DNA of 64,000 bases from SABI01 sp963676605 (GTDB lineage: Bacteria > Spirochaetota > Spirochaetia > Sphaerochaetales > Sphaerochaetaceae). Both the position numbers and the translations under genes were made by a program. Positions within the stretch are counted from its first letter, which is position 1. Each line of letters begins with the position of its first letter. The stretch covers positions 46,224 through 110,223 of the forward strand of contig CAXXSP010000065.1 of NCBI GenBank assembly GCA_963676605.2. Direction: 5' to 3'. The notes beneath the pieces are model-generated. The model was not told where the DNA came from. It saw only the letters and a program-made list of their open reading frames with translations, and did not search any database. Shown piece by piece: positions 43,602 through 53,474 of this stretch.

Positions 43602-44246
43602 ATGAAAAAGATTTTAACCGTATTGATTATCGCGATGGTGGCTTTCTCGCTGTTTGCCGAAACCACGGGTACAATAGCAGGGAACACCGGTCAGACTACA
43701 CTGACACTTGAGGCCTCTCAGGGCGGTAAACTTTACCATGGGTTTACCAACACCAACCACGACAGTTCCTCAGCTATCGTGACTGCGCTTTCGGGAGACG
43801 CTACAGGGTCATATACCTTCGGTACACATCTTGACCTAGAAGAGGGAACAGATCCCCAGTCTATTGGCTATTACCATCTGTATACAACAGGTAACAATCA
43901 GGTGAAAGTTACTTTTGTTGTGAGTCCTCTCCATCTCGAAGTTGGTGGATTACACTACTATGTTCCTTATCAGTTGGCGTACACAAAAACTTCTGGGAGT
44001 CAGGATGTGACTGCCGGTACGGTAGGCACCGCCCCTGGGGCTCCCACTATATCGGAGGCGGTAGTGACAGGCAATACGGCGAGCGGTGATATTATTACAA
44101 CTACCAATAACGGACTGAGATGGGCGACTCTTAGTCTTACGGCATTGTTTAACGGCGATTCGAACGCTGACCTTCCTGAATCCACCGGTGAGGGTGGAAC
44201 AGGAGATTACACAGGAACTGTTGTTGCTAATATTTTAGTTCTCTAA
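43602..44246 (+). CDS. P1: secreted beta-rich protein, first of four paralogues
   Basis: 214 residues from ATG 43602 (AAAAGGAG upstream), with signal peptide MKKILTVLIIAMVAFSLFA. The mature protein is Gly/Thr/Ser-rich and beta-predicted, with no Cys. It shares an ordered pattern with P2-P4: an acidic-Gly turn before a short aromatic strand (IGYYHLY here; VGDWSIS, VGNWEFD and IGRWKFS in the others), a Tyr/Leu-rich strand (YYVPYQLAYT), and a C-terminal strand YTGTVVANILVL. The C-terminal strand recalls pilin/spore-coat-U/DUF4402-like sandwiches, but I cannot assign a family. Likely surface or periplasmic. It is followed at once by a terminator and then a group II intron. Confidence 0.75.
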   Translation: MKKILTVLIIAMVAFSLFAETTGTIAGNTGQTTLTLEASQGGKLYHGFTNTNHDSSSAIVTALSGDATGSYTFGTHLDLEEGTDPQSIGYYHLYTTGNNQVKVTFVVSPLHLEVGGLHYYVPYQLAYTKTSGSQDVTAGTVGTAPGAPTISEAVVTGNTASGDIITTTNNGLRWATLSLTALFNGDSNADLPESTGEGGTGDYTGTVVANILVL

Positions 44247-44300
44247 AGGTTAGATATAGCTAAATCCTTTCTCCAAGTATTATATACGTTATACCGAAAA

Positions 44301-44327
44301 CACCCGCTACTGAAGCGGGTGTTTTTT
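44301..44327 (+). terminator. terminator of P1, target site of the group II intron
   Basis: CACCCGCT (44301-44308) pairs with AGCGGGTG (44314-44321), followed by six T (44322-44327). The intron's apparent 5' end (GTATG) follows immediately. Confidence 0.85.
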
Positions 44328-46222
44328 GTATGACGGGCATGTCATCATTCTTGGGTGAAAGTCCCAAGGGGCGTAGTTGTCAACGAACCCGATAGCGACT
44401 TGCAAGTTTCACATCGTGAGGTGTGGGAGAGAGGAAGCAATAGCGAAATCGTGGCCTGACGAACAGAAACCTGATAGTAGGCGACCAAAGGGGACAAGCT
44501 GACAAAATACAGTAAAATCCAAAAGACAATATAACCTTTGGGCGTAAATCGGGTGGGTAAACGAGGAAAGAATGATGGCTTATCCCGTGAGGTCTCCACA
44601 GCGTACGAGGCTGCAATATCGCTTATGACGACGTAGTAACAACGAATGTGGAGAAGTCAGCAGAAGCCGTAGTAGTGACTGAGGAAACAGTCACGAAGGG
44701 CTGAACAACCAAATACCTTTCGAAAAGGAAAGGTCTGTCTGTGAATCCGAACGGCAATATGCCTGGACAGGGGATGATACAGACGGAAAGGAAATTATGA
44801 GAAAGGAAGACAGGTCAACACCGAACACAGTACTGTGTGAACAGCTGATTTCCTCCGCGAACATCCATGAGGCGGTGAAAAAGGTGATGCAGAACAGAGG
44901 TTCTGCAGGCATTGACGGTATGGGAGTTGATGAACTCCCAGCGTACTTTAACGCACATGGGAATGAAATTTGCGAACAGATTGTCACACGGACGTACAAA
45001 CCTCAACCGGTACTTCGAAGAGAGATACCGAAAGATAATGGAGGTGTACGTCTGCTTGGAATACCCACAGCAGTGGATAGAGTAATCCAGCAGGCTCTTG
45101 TGCAGGTACTGACCCCCGTATTCGAACCGACATTCAGTGACCACAGCTTCGGCTTCAGACCGAACCGGAGTGCTGAAGATGCGGTTCGACTCGCCCAGAC
45201 CTACATGTCCGAGGGCTACAAACACGTAGTCGATCTCGATCTGTCCAAGTTCTTCGATACAGTGAATCATGACATACTCATGGGACTGATAGACAAGTAC
45301 ATGGATGATAAGGACGTGAGGAGACTCATCTACGTATTTCTTAAAAGCGGAGTGATGACAAACGGAAGTATGATGGCGACAGCCCTCGGGACTCCACAGG
45401 GAGGCCCACTGTCACCGCTTCTCTCGAACATCTATTTAACTCCCTACGACAGGGAACTGGAGAAGAGGGGATTGAAATTCGTGAGATACGCTGATGACTG
45501 CAACATATTCACCAAGAGTAAGAGATCATCTTACCGAGTGAGAGACAATGCGAAAAGCTACCTTGAAAGAAAACTGCAACTGACAGTGAACATGGAGAAG
45601 ACGGAAGCGAGGAGAGCCGTAGGCTCAACCTTCCTTGGCTTCACATTCCTAACCGATGGGGAAAAAGGTCGACTTGGAATAACCCGACCTCAAGAAAAGA
45701 AACTGAAGAAACTTAAGGATCGGATACGACTCATCACGAAACGTAATCGTGGTGTAGCCATAGAAGTTGTCATTAGGGAACTCAACAGTGTTTTGAGAGG
45801 ATGGATTGGTTATTTCGCTAGAAGCTTCATCAAGGGCTACCTTGAAGATCTCATGGGATGGATTCGGAGGCGAATCCGTCAGTATCTATGGAAACAGTGG
45901 AAGAACGGCAGAAACAGGAAACACCGGCTCAGGCAACTGGGGATTGAAGAATGGAAACTGGCAAAATGGAAGCTTGGAAGCAACTCGTACTGGAAGATGT
46001 CAAATGCTGTGAAGATACTCATGAAAAATGAGTTAATCCATAAACAGTATGGACTTGTGGATGCAGTGGAATATTATGAAAAACTCCATGCTAAACGCAT
46101 GGAACAGGACGGTATTGTACTCGATTGGCGGTACAATAGTCTGTTTGGTTGAACCGCCGTATGCCGAACGGCACGTACGGTGGTGTGAGAGGTTGGGGCC
46201 TAACGGCCCCCGCCTACTCGAT
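44328..46222 (+). mobile_element. group II intron with maturase ORF
   Basis: Retroelement of about 1.9 kb. The 5' end is placed at GTATG (44328, compare GUGYG), directly after the terminator T-run; domain I sequence follows (TTGGGTGAAAGTCCC at 44351). The reverse-transcriptase ORF lies in domain IV. Domain V is at about 46152-46185: ACCGCCGTA pairs with TACGGTGGT, with a CGC catalytic triad (46155-46157) and a CG bulge. Domain VI is GGGGCC/GGCCCC with a probable branch-point A at 46216, seven bases from the 3' end at 46222 (CTCGAT). Insertion behind a terminator and a CGC triad suit group IIC, but the class is not certain. Both ends are inferred. Confidence 0.8.
44797..46152 (+). CDS. group II intron reverse transcriptase/maturase
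   Basis: 451 residues. Reverse transcriptase domains RT0-RT7 are recognisable: GSAGIDGMGVDELP, RLLGIPTAVDRVIQQALVQVL, FGFRPNRSAEDAV, DLSKFFDTVNHD, GTPQGGPLSPLLSNIYL and the catalytic YADD (about 231-234). A maturase (X) domain follows (GWIGYFARSFIKGYLEDLMG). No HNH endonuclease domain with its Cys pairs is visible at the C-terminus. It is intact and ends at the edge of domain V, so the element may be mobile by the endonuclease-independent route. Confidence 0.93.
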   Translation: MRKEDRSTPNTVLCEQLISSANIHEAVKKVMQNRGSAGIDGMGVDELPAYFNAHGNEICEQIVTRTYKPQPVLRREIPKDNGGVRLLGIPTAVDRVIQQALVQVLTPVFEPTFSDHSFGFRPNRSAEDAVRLAQTYMSEGYKHVVDLDLSKFFDTVNHDILMGLIDKYMDDKDVRRLIYVFLKSGVMTNGSMMATALGTPQGGPLSPLLSNIYLTPYDRELEKRGLKFVRYADDCNIFTKSKRSSYRVRDNAKSYLERKLQLTVNMEKTEARRAVGSTFLGFTFLTDGEKGRLGITRPQEKKLKKLKDRIRLITKRNRGVAIEVVIRELNSVLRGWIGYFARSFIKGYLEDLMGWIRRRIRQYLWKQWKNGRNRKHRLRQLGIEEWKLAKWKLGSNSYWKMSNAVKILMKNELIHKQYGLVDAVEYYEKLHAKRMEQDGIVLDWRYNSLFG

Positions 46223-46505
46223 TGATCGAGAGGTTTTACCTCTGTACTTCTATCATTCCAGAGCTGTGTAAGTGACTGGTCTGATGCCTGTAGATGTGAC
46301 TTATGCGAGCTTGCTGCAGAAAATGTCATTGATGATGACAGGGTTTGTACGAATTATTTGTTTTTAAATTGTAGGTATCATATATATATGGTACGATGGT
46401 CGCGTGAGGAACTCTGGTGCAGAGGATGCTCTTTCTGAACTGTATGGGGAAGGGTATGACACTTGATGTATGATGCATAAATCTTCGTTCCCGGGGTGGT
46501 AAAAG
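46223..46505. other. region between the intron and the GGDEF-EAL gene
   Basis: No gene recognised. It contains a small GAGGT/ACCTC hairpin directly after the intron and an AT-rich run (46350-46390). It presumably carries the promoter of the following gene, but I cannot pick boxes with confidence. Confidence 0.3.
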
Positions 46506-48989
46506 TTGTTCGCCAGTATTGTCTATGCTCTTGCCAGTCTCGCTTTCCTGATTATGGGGCTTGAGACGTTCAGGTCGGAGCGGAAACAGAAAGCAAATCG
46601 CCTCTTTTTACTTACCTGCGGCACGCTTGCTGTCTGGTCGTTTCTTGTTTCAGGTGTGATGTTGTCTGAAACAGCGGAGCAGGCTCTCCGATACCGCCGG
46701 TATGCAGTCTTCTTCTGGAGTATCACCTACAGTATCTATCTTCACTTTATTATCGTTCTTACGGGGAGTGGTGAGCATTCAAAGACTAAACGAAAACCAA
46801 TTCGAGCAGTGTTTAAGATGTTGCTCCTCTATATTCCCGGTCTGTTCTCAATCTATCTTTACTATTTTCATACCCCTTCAACCATTGAGGAGATGGTGAG
46901 AATTTCCTACGGCTGGGCATATCTCAACCTTCCAAGGAATTTTATCTGGGATAACTATTTTCTGATCCTCTACCTTACCTATATCATCGCAAGCATATTC
47001 GCCCTCTATCTCTGGCAGAAGAGATCAACCCTGCACAGGATGAAGAAGATGGCAAGGATTATCATCTTCTCTACCATAGCAGCACTTCTGGTGGGTACGA
47101 TAACCGACTTCCTTCTTCCCCTTACTTCTGAAAATCCTTTCCCGCCTCTCGGTGTTCTTGTTTCCCTTATTCCCATCATAGGAGTCAGATCCGCGACTTC
47201 CCGATACCGGCTTCTTCAGCTGAATCCCTTCGGGACGGTAAAAGATATTCTCCAGAACATGAAGGAGGGCCTCCTTCTTGTTAATCTTAACTCCGTTGTT
47301 GTCGAAGTGAACAGGGAGGCAAACACTCTTCTCGGGTATGAAGCAGGAGAGCTTGTAGGAGTCCAGCTCTCAGACCTTCTAAAAGAAGTTGATACGATGC
47401 AGAAAGAGGGCACAGAAGGGACTGAGGAGTTTGAGCTGGTTACGAAGTCGGGTAGGTATCTTCCGGTCATGCTGACCAGCGAGACGCTCCGTGATGAATG
47501 GGGGGACCCTCTGGGAACGCTGGTGCTTTTCCGTGATATAACGGAGTTTAAGAATATTCATGCACAGCTGAGGAAGTCTCACACACTGCTTGAAAGACGG
47601 GTGCTCGAGAGGACCTCCAAGCTGACTGCGATCAACCAGAATCTGGAGAATGAGATTGTAAAAAGGATACAGATGGAGGAGAAGCTTCGATCCATCTCGT
47701 ATCGTGACCAGCTGACAGGTCTTGCGAACCGAAGGCTCTTTACCGAGTGGCTTGAGAAGGCGATATTTGAAGCAGACGATACCGTCGACAGGCTGGCCGT
47801 ATATTCCATTAATCTTGATGCCTTCAAGATGGTGAATGATACCTTCGGTCACCTGCAGGGCGATGCGATTCTGAAGAGCCTCGCAGAGAGGATGAGACAG
47901 ATTCTCGGGAGCTACGCGAACATTGCCCGCAGTGAAGGGGATAACTTTCTCATTCTCAGCCGCTATAAGAATGATTCCGAGTCCCTGTTCACTGATGTTG
48001 ACCTTATCCGATCGATCTTCAAGGATCCCTTCACACTCGGAGGAAGAGAGATCTTTATCTCCTCCACGATGGGAATCAGTACCTTCCCTGAAGATTCCAG
48101 GTCTGCCGATTCCCTGATCAAGAATGCGGAAATTGCGATGGCTGAGGCTATAGAGACCGGCCATGATCAGTATGAGTTCTTTAAACCGGAACTTAAGAGC
48201 TCGATTAATAATGAGATGCAGCTCTCAAATGATCTGTATCAGGCAGTGGAAAGAGGAGAATTCGAACTCTATTACCAACCGCAGATCAATCCTCATTCGG
48301 GAGTCATTGAAGGTATGGAGTCGCTGATCCGCTGGAATCATCCGACACGGGGTCTTGTTCCTCCCGGTATGTTCATAGAGATCGCGGAGAGGAATACTCT
48401 CATTCTCAAGGTCGGAGAGTGGGTCCTCAGGAGTGCCTGTTCACAGCTGAAGAAATGGCGTGACCTGGGGTATACTGATCTTGTTCTGGCCGTGAATGTC
48501 TCGATCAAGCAGCTTCTCAGCGGTAAGCTGTCAGAGACGATACATCAGGTGCTTGAAGAGGAGGGGGTTCCTCCCTCTGCTCTTGAGATAGAATTGACTG
48601 AGAGCGTTCTGATCACACGGACCTCAAGTGCCATAGAAGAGATCGCACGGGTGAGAGCTCTGGGAGTGAAGGTTGCCATCGATGACTTCGGAACAGTGTA
48701 CTCATCCCTGAATTACCTGAAGATGCTTCCCCTCGACCGTATGAAGATTGCCCGGGAGTTTGTCGTGGGGATCGGGAACTCCGATGTGGATGAGGCTATC
48801 ATCGCAGCTATGATAGTTCTGGGGAGAAGCATGAACCTTGAGATCATTGGTGAGGGCGTTGAGACTCTTGAGCAGCTTGAATTCCTTAAAGCCCGCTCAT
48901 GCGATTTGATCCAGGGGTATTACTACAGCAAACCTATCCCGGTGGATATCATGACGACGCTCCTGAATTCACAGAGTCATCTCGGCTGA
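46506..48989 (+). CDS. membrane-bound PAS-GGDEF-EAL protein with altered active sites
   Basis: 827 residues from TTG 46506, preceded by GGGGTGG. About seven TM helices (1-225) form a sensory membrane domain; then PAS (about 245-355), a coiled coil (355-395), GGDEF (about 395-555) and EAL (about 575-820). The GGDEF signature reads SEGDNF, so cyclase activity is doubtful. The EAL motif is ESL (GMESLIRW), DDFGTGYSS is DDFGTVYSS and KIDRSF is KIAREF, which loses one catalytic-site Asp. NVS, ELTES, EGVET and QGYYYS remain. It may be a c-di-GMP sensor or a weak phosphodiesterase. Convergent with the cyclase gene, overlapping 13 bp. Confidence 0.85.
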   Translation: MFASIVYALASLAFLIMGLETFRSERKQKANRLFLLTCGTLAVWSFLVSGVMLSETAEQALRYRRYAVFFWSITYSIYLHFIIVLTGSGEHSKTKRKPIRAVFKMLLLYIPGLFSIYLYYFHTPSTIEEMVRISYGWAYLNLPRNFIWDNYFLILYLTYIIASIFALYLWQKRSTLHRMKKMARIIIFSTIAALLVGTITDFLLPLTSENPFPPLGVLVSLIPIIGVRSATSRYRLLQLNPFGTVKDILQNMKEGLLLVNLNSVVVEVNREANTLLGYEAGELVGVQLSDLLKEVDTMQKEGTEGTEEFELVTKSGRYLPVMLTSETLRDEWGDPLGTLVLFRDITEFKNIHAQLRKSHTLLERRVLERTSKLTAINQNLENEIVKRIQMEEKLRSISYRDQLTGLANRRLFTEWLEKAIFEADDTVDRLAVYSINLDAFKMVNDTFGHLQGDAILKSLAERMRQILGSYANIARSEGDNFLILSRYKNDSESLFTDVDLIRSIFKDPFTLGGREIFISSTMGISTFPEDSRSADSLIKNAEIAMAEAIETGHDQYEFFKPELKSSINNEMQLSNDLYQAVERGEFELYYQPQINPHSGVIEGMESLIRWNHPTRGLVPPGMFIEIAERNTLILKVGEWVLRSACSQLKKWRDLGYTDLVLAVNVSIKQLLSGKLSETIHQVLEEEGVPPSALEIELTESVLITRTSSAIEEIARVRALGVKVAIDDFGTVYSSLNYLKMLPLDRMKIAREFVVGIGNSDVDEAIIAAMIVLGRSMNLEIIGEGVETLEQLEFLKARSCDLIQGYYYSKPIPVDIMTTLLNSQSHLG

Positions 48990-49957
48990 ATTGCCCCTGT
49001 ATTTTCTCCCTCTGACGTATAGAGCATGACACAGTTCCTGCTCCGAGATTTTCCGAGCAGCATCGCCTTATCGACGTTGTCTACCAGAGACTGGATCGGC
49101 ATCTTATCTCTATGGCAGCTTACTCCGCAGGTGACGGTGACCTTTCCTCTCTCGAACAGGTCGCTGAAGTCGATCTGCTCGATGTCACTTCGTATCTCCT
49201 CCGCGATCTTGGCTGCATTCTGATCTGTGATCTCCGGGAGAAGGATGAGGAACTCATCACCGCCCCAGCGTGAGATATAATCCTGTTTCCGCGAGGAAGC
49301 CTGAAGCTGGCGTGCCAGTCTCTGAAGTACATGGTCGCCGGTGAGGTGACCATGGGTGTCATTGATCTCTTTGAAGAGGTCGATATCGAGCATGATGAGG
49401 GAGAATTCGTGCTTACTGACATTCGTCCTGTTTATTTCATACTCGAAGAGTCTCACCATCTCTCTTCTGTTCAGGAGACCGGTGAGATCATCGGTGCGTG
49501 CTATTTCCTCAATCTTGAGGAGAGCATTCTCAAGCTGGGAGTTCCGTCTCTCCAGTTCCTGGCGGTAGAGTCTCAGGTCAGCATGTGTCTTCACACGGGA
49601 TTTCAGTTCCTGAGGATTGAAGGGCTTGCGGATATAATCAACAGCTCCCAGGTCGAAACCCTTGATGATACTGTCGATATCGATGCGGGCAGAGAGGAAT
49701 ATGATCGGTACCGACTCATACTCCGGGATCTTTCTCAGGTGGGTGCAGGTGGTGAAGCCATCCTGTTTTGGCATCATGATGTCAAGGAGGATAAGGTCGA
49801 ATACCGTTTCCCGGGCAAGTTGCTCGGCAACGATCCCGCTGTCGGCGATATAGAGGTCATAGCCTTCTTCCGCGAGGATACTGCCTGCAACCTTCACGTT
49901 GTCAGGAGTGTCATCGACAATGAGTACTTTTACATGCTGCGGCAGGAATTCAATCAT
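48977..49957 (-). CDS. response-regulator diguanylate cyclase (REC-GGDEF)
   Basis: 326 residues. The receiver domain (about 8-125) has the acidic pair VDD, the phospho-Asp in LLDIMMPKQDG (about 58), the Ser/Thr switch (FLSA) and the Lys in RKPF. The GGDEF domain (about 160-315) is intact: RWGGDEFLIL at about 229. The inhibitory I-site RKQD lies five residues before it. It makes c-di-GMP from GTP when activated and is product-inhibited. It overlaps the upstream histidine kinase gene by 8 bp, so the two form a kinase/cyclase pair. Confidence 0.95.
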   Translation of the reverse strand: MIEFLPQHVKVLIVDDTPDNVKVAGSILAEEGYDLYIADSGIVAEQLARETVFDLILLDIMMPKQDGFTTCTHLRKIPEYESVPIIFLSARIDIDSIIKGFDLGAVDYIRKPFNPQELKSRVKTHADLRLYRQELERRNSQLENALLKIEEIARTDDLTGLLNRREMVRLFEYEINRTNVSKHEFSLIMLDIDLFKEINDTHGHLTGDHVLQRLARQLQASSRKQDYISRWGGDEFLILLPEITDQNAAKIAEEIRSDIEQIDFSDLFERGKVTVTCGVSCHRDKMPIQSLVDNVDKAMLLGKSRSRNCVMLYTSEGENTGAIQPR

Positions 49958-52478
49958 TGGAGCCTCCTTCGGCTATCCGGTCATTCATTTCTATGAGCTC
50001 TTCGAGAATCTGACGGATGACAGGAAGGTCATACGACTCGGCGGCCTGCTGGAGCGTCTTTCCCATGGTGATGATTGAACCGGCCGTGTGGGTTTCTCCT
50101 ATACTGATCAGTCTCAGAGCCGCTTCATGGAAGTCCTTCATTCTATTTGAATGAAGGGCAGGTCGGCACAGATGTTCAATGAATTCATCGACTTCACCCA
50201 GCATAGGCTGATTCTCCTGAAGATCCTTCTGTGCAAGTTTTCCCATGATCTCCGGCAGATCACGCATCTCTATTCCTGATTTCTTATCGAGCTCAGAAGC
50301 GATCTGAGTCTGTTCTTCTCCATCACTGAACTCGAATACATCCGCATTCAGGTCAACGATCATCACGTCAGGCAGTTCAATCGTGAAGGTTGAGCCGAGA
50401 TCCACAGTACTTTCAAGGGTGATGGTTCCATGCATCAGCTCGACAAACCGCTTCACGATCGCAAGTCCGAGTCCGGTACCGCCGTACTTACGTACGTTCT
50501 GGTTCTCGGTCTGGATAAAGGGTTCGAACACCTTTTTCTGCTGCTTCTCTTCTATACCTATGCCCGAATCCTTAACCGCGATCTTCAGGTTGATGGATCC
50601 TTCAACGGAGCCTGCTCCGAGTTTCCATGCAGAGATGCTGACTGATCCGCTGTCAGTGAACTTAAATGCATTCCCGACGAGGTTGAGAAGAATCTGGCGG
50701 ATACGTATGCCGTCAAGGACAAGCAGCCTTGGGAGCTGAGGATCAAAGTGGACGTCCATGGAAATACCCTTCCTGGTCTGTTCGTACCTGTACATCTCCT
50801 CGATATTCTTCATCTCACCCTCGAGGTCTACCGACTCGAGGTGCAGCTGTACGCCTCCTGAATCGAGTTTCGAAAGGTCGAGGATATCATTGATGATATT
50901 CAGGAGCGTGTCACACGCCTTCTTGATCGTCTGAAGATGCTGTTTCTGCTGAATATCGGTGATCTGCTTATCGAGGATCATGGAGAACCCGAGAATCGCA
51001 TTCACCGGGGTTCTTATCTCGTGGGACATGTTCGCAATGAACTCGCTCTTCACATTATTTGCCGATTTCAGAAGAGAATTGCTGCTGAGTGCTTTTTCAA
51101 GCTCCCTTCCCATCTCTACAATCTGCAGGCCGGTCTCATTGAGTTCCTCAACCCTGAGATCCATTGCCTGCTGGTCGTACATGCCCTCTCCTATCTTCTT
51201 CAGCATGACATTCATCCCTTTCAGGGGTTCCGATATCCTGTAACTGAAACGTCGTGCCGAGATATAGAGAATGGTGAAGAGTCCCAGGAAGGCAACGCCG
51301 AGACCGAGAACGATGAAGAGAATGATTTTCTCCATCCTGTCCGCAAGAGTCTGTGACATGCGGAAGATCTCGTCATGTGGAACGAAGACAACCAGGTTCC
51401 AGTCAGCCCCTTCGATACGGGACCATGCGGCTACCTGGCTTCTTCCTCCGAGCGTGAGCTCGGTATAGCCTGTCTCGGAGGCAGCCATGGCTTCCGCGAG
51501 GGCTTTCGTGTCTTCCCTGTTGTTGATATTGAACTGCTCGGGTTTGAAGGTGTCCTTGAAGATAGCCTCCGAATAGGTGTGAGTGGTCATCTCATCGAGG
51601 CCGAAGTCAAGCTCGCCTTCCTCGGGCATTGCCATGATCGTGCCGTCTTTGCTCAGAAGGATACCATAGCCGTTCCAGGGGATCTCCATCTGGAGAATCT
51701 CGTTCGCAATCGTCTCTACGGTGATGTCGATACCGACAACACCATCAAGGAAATCGCTGTCATATACAGGAGCTATCGCAGAGGCCATCCAGCCGTGACC
51801 TGCCGGATCGAGGTATACATCGGTCCACACAGGCAGTCCTGACGGATTGTGTTCTGCGTCGGCCTCGTAATAGAAGTTGTACTGAGGGATATCCATATCA
51901 GGAGGATACTGGGAGCCGGTATCGAAATAGGGGTAGATGAAATTGAGAGAGTCATAGCTGTTGAAGTAGATCGATACAAGGAGGGGATTGCTTGCAAGCA
52001 GGTCCATCATCATCTCTTCGCTGGTGAATAGCGAGGCTATTCTGTCCATCTCGTCAGATTCCACTTTTGTCAGGCTGCTCAGGAAAACGGCTGCGCCTCC
52101 TGAGGTCTTGTCGCTCGTGGTGACAAAGGCTCCGGCAGGACTGTACCCGAGACGCGCGGCATCCACCTCCCTCAGTTCGACAGCCCTTGAAAGAGCCCGT
52201 TCCGTCTCAAGCTGGTAATAGCGTGTCGAGTTCTCTATTTCCTGCAGCTGTTTTTCCACTGCAGTTGACTCCAGCGACACGAGGGTTGTCAGATTGCTCT
52301 GGGCATCGAGTGCCAGATACTGTTCTGTCTCTCCTATATTCCATCGGTTGGTAAAGACGAATACCAGAATGAAGATCAGGGCCATTGCGCCCATGGGAAT
52401 AAGAACGGTCTTCAGGTAGGATTGGATGATCCAGCTGAACAGCCGGATCTTTCTGCTGTTTTCGTTGTTGTTGTACAT
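49950..52478 (-). CDS. dCACHE sensor histidine kinase
   Basis: 842 residues. A TM helix (about 25-45), a large periplasmic double-CACHE sensor (about 50-385), TM 2 (about 387-410), HAMP (about 412-465), a HisKA domain with the phospho-His in MSHEIRTPVNAILGF (about 485) and HATPase (about 585-710; NLVGNAFKFT, DSGIGIEEKQ, GGTGLGLAIVKRFVELMHG). A helical tail of about 130 residues follows and is not a clear HPt domain. CACHE domains bind small extracellular ligands. Its obvious partner is the REC-GGDEF protein, so the output is c-di-GMP level. Confidence 0.92.
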   Translation of the reverse strand: MYNNNENSRKIRLFSWIIQSYLKTVLIPMGAMALIFILVFVFTNRWNIGETEQYLALDAQSNLTTLVSLESTAVEKQLQEIENSTRYYQLETERALSRAVELREVDAARLGYSPAGAFVTTSDKTSGGAAVFLSSLTKVESDEMDRIASLFTSEEMMMDLLASNPLLVSIYFNSYDSLNFIYPYFDTGSQYPPDMDIPQYNFYYEADAEHNPSGLPVWTDVYLDPAGHGWMASAIAPVYDSDFLDGVVGIDITVETIANEILQMEIPWNGYGILLSKDGTIMAMPEEGELDFGLDEMTTHTYSEAIFKDTFKPEQFNINNREDTKALAEAMAASETGYTELTLGGRSQVAAWSRIEGADWNLVVFVPHDEIFRMSQTLADRMEKIILFIVLGLGVAFLGLFTILYISARRFSYRISEPLKGMNVMLKKIGEGMYDQQAMDLRVEELNETGLQIVEMGRELEKALSSNSLLKSANNVKSEFIANMSHEIRTPVNAILGFSMILDKQITDIQQKQHLQTIKKACDTLLNIINDILDLSKLDSGGVQLHLESVDLEGEMKNIEEMYRYEQTRKGISMDVHFDPQLPRLLVLDGIRIRQILLNLVGNAFKFTDSGSVSISAWKLGAGSVEGSINLKIAVKDSGIGIEEKQQKKVFEPFIQTENQNVRKYGGTGLGLAIVKRFVELMHGTITLESTVDLGSTFTIELPDVMIVDLNADVFEFSDGEEQTQIASELDKKSGIEMRDLPEIMGKLAQKDLQENQPMLGEVDEFIEHLCRPALHSNRMKDFHEAALRLISIGETHTAGSIITMGKTLQQAAESYDLPVIRQILEELIEMNDRIAEGGSND

Positions 52479-52829
52479 TGCTCACCTCTCAGGCTGCAGA
52501 CAGCCTGTCAGAAAGTAGATGGACTTCTCATTGAACAAACATCGGGTATACACTTCACAGTCACATCGGTTTTCGATTTGTAATCAATTTTAATATATGT
52601 ATAAATGAATTGCTAGTGATTTATCATATATTATCACTGATGTACAGCTTGCTGTGGGGCTATGATAGCACACTTTCAGCTCAAATCTACATAAAATATT
52701 CAGTTGCATGTAATAACTTATGTGAGAACTTTATGCAATGAGTTAAGAATATAAGTTATTTTATGAAAAGAAGAAATGTGTATTTTTTTATTAAAACTGA
52801 TCTCGTTTTATTATTTATGTTATTATCTG
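52479..52829. other. AT-rich region between the kinase gene and P2
   Basis: No gene. It holds the kinase leader and, near 52611-52640, TTGCTAG plus an AGTGAT/ATCACT inverted repeat, a weak echo of the palindromes upstream of P1 and P3. Base composition is strongly AT-rich like the P1 and P3 upstream regions. Confidence 0.35.
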
Positions 52830-52858
52830 TTGACATAAGATGGGAAGATTCGTACACT
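52830..52858 (+). promoter_or_regulatory. shared-type promoter of P2, leaderless
   Basis: TTGACA (52830-52835) continuing TAAG, 17-bp spacer, TACACT (52853-52858). The GTG start (52865) is 6 bases away. Confidence 0.75.
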
Positions 52859-52864
52859 TAAGAC

Positions 52865-53386
52865 GTGAAAAGAACCGCTGTCCTTATTATATGTATCTCA
52901 TCTCTTTTGTTTTCATCGCTCCTGTACAGTATGAGCGGAACGGCGCCGGCGACTCTGGAGCTCCAGGGAAGTGTCGGTGCGAAATCGCTTCTCGGCCTCA
53001 CTCAGGAGATAGGTGCCTCTCCAGGGTCCAGTACCTCCATACCTCTTGATTCAGGCGCAATCCTGTACAGCACTGAAGGTGTAGGGGTGAATGTCGGGGA
53101 CTGGAGTATCAGCAGTAATACCGCTGCTGAGCTTGAGCTCCGTGTCTCGTACAATGCATTTACTGTCGAGATCGAAGGAACCTCCTACTCGATACCCTAT
53201 ATTCTTTCCAATGGGATGGACTTTGTTGCCTCCGGAGATCTTTTCACAGATCTTGTGAGAGTGAATGGGCTCTACAACAGCCAGGATAACAACGGGTCGA
53301 TATATCTGAAGCGGACGGACAGCGAAACCTATCCACCGAGTTTTGCCTACAATACGGTTATCACGTTTCAGCTCGAATCGAACTGA
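52865..53386 (+). CDS. P2: secreted beta-rich protein, paralogue
   Basis: 173 residues from GTG 52865, the only start that keeps the signal peptide (VKRTAVLIICISSLLFSSLL). No Shine-Dalgarno is possible, because the transcript should begin at the start codon. Shared family features: EGVGVNVGDWSISSN, TSYSIPYILSNG and the final strand FAYNTVITFQLESN. There are no cysteines in the mature part. It is the closest match to P3 and P4 in length. Function unknown; probably exported to the periplasm or surface. Confidence 0.7.
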   Translation: MKRTAVLIICISSLLFSSLLYSMSGTAPATLELQGSVGAKSLLGLTQEIGASPGSSTSIPLDSGAILYSTEGVGVNVGDWSISSNTAAELELRVSYNAFTVEIEGTSYSIPYILSNGMDFVASGDLFTDLVRVNGLYNSQDNNGSIYLKRTDSETYPPSFAYNTVITFQLESN

Positions 53387-53474
53387 TATTCTGAATTTTA
53401 ATCATAAAGTCCTAAAACCTCAACTCATTTGTCACAAGCTGTAATGTTTTGTGATTATTACTGTGTGTATCCAT

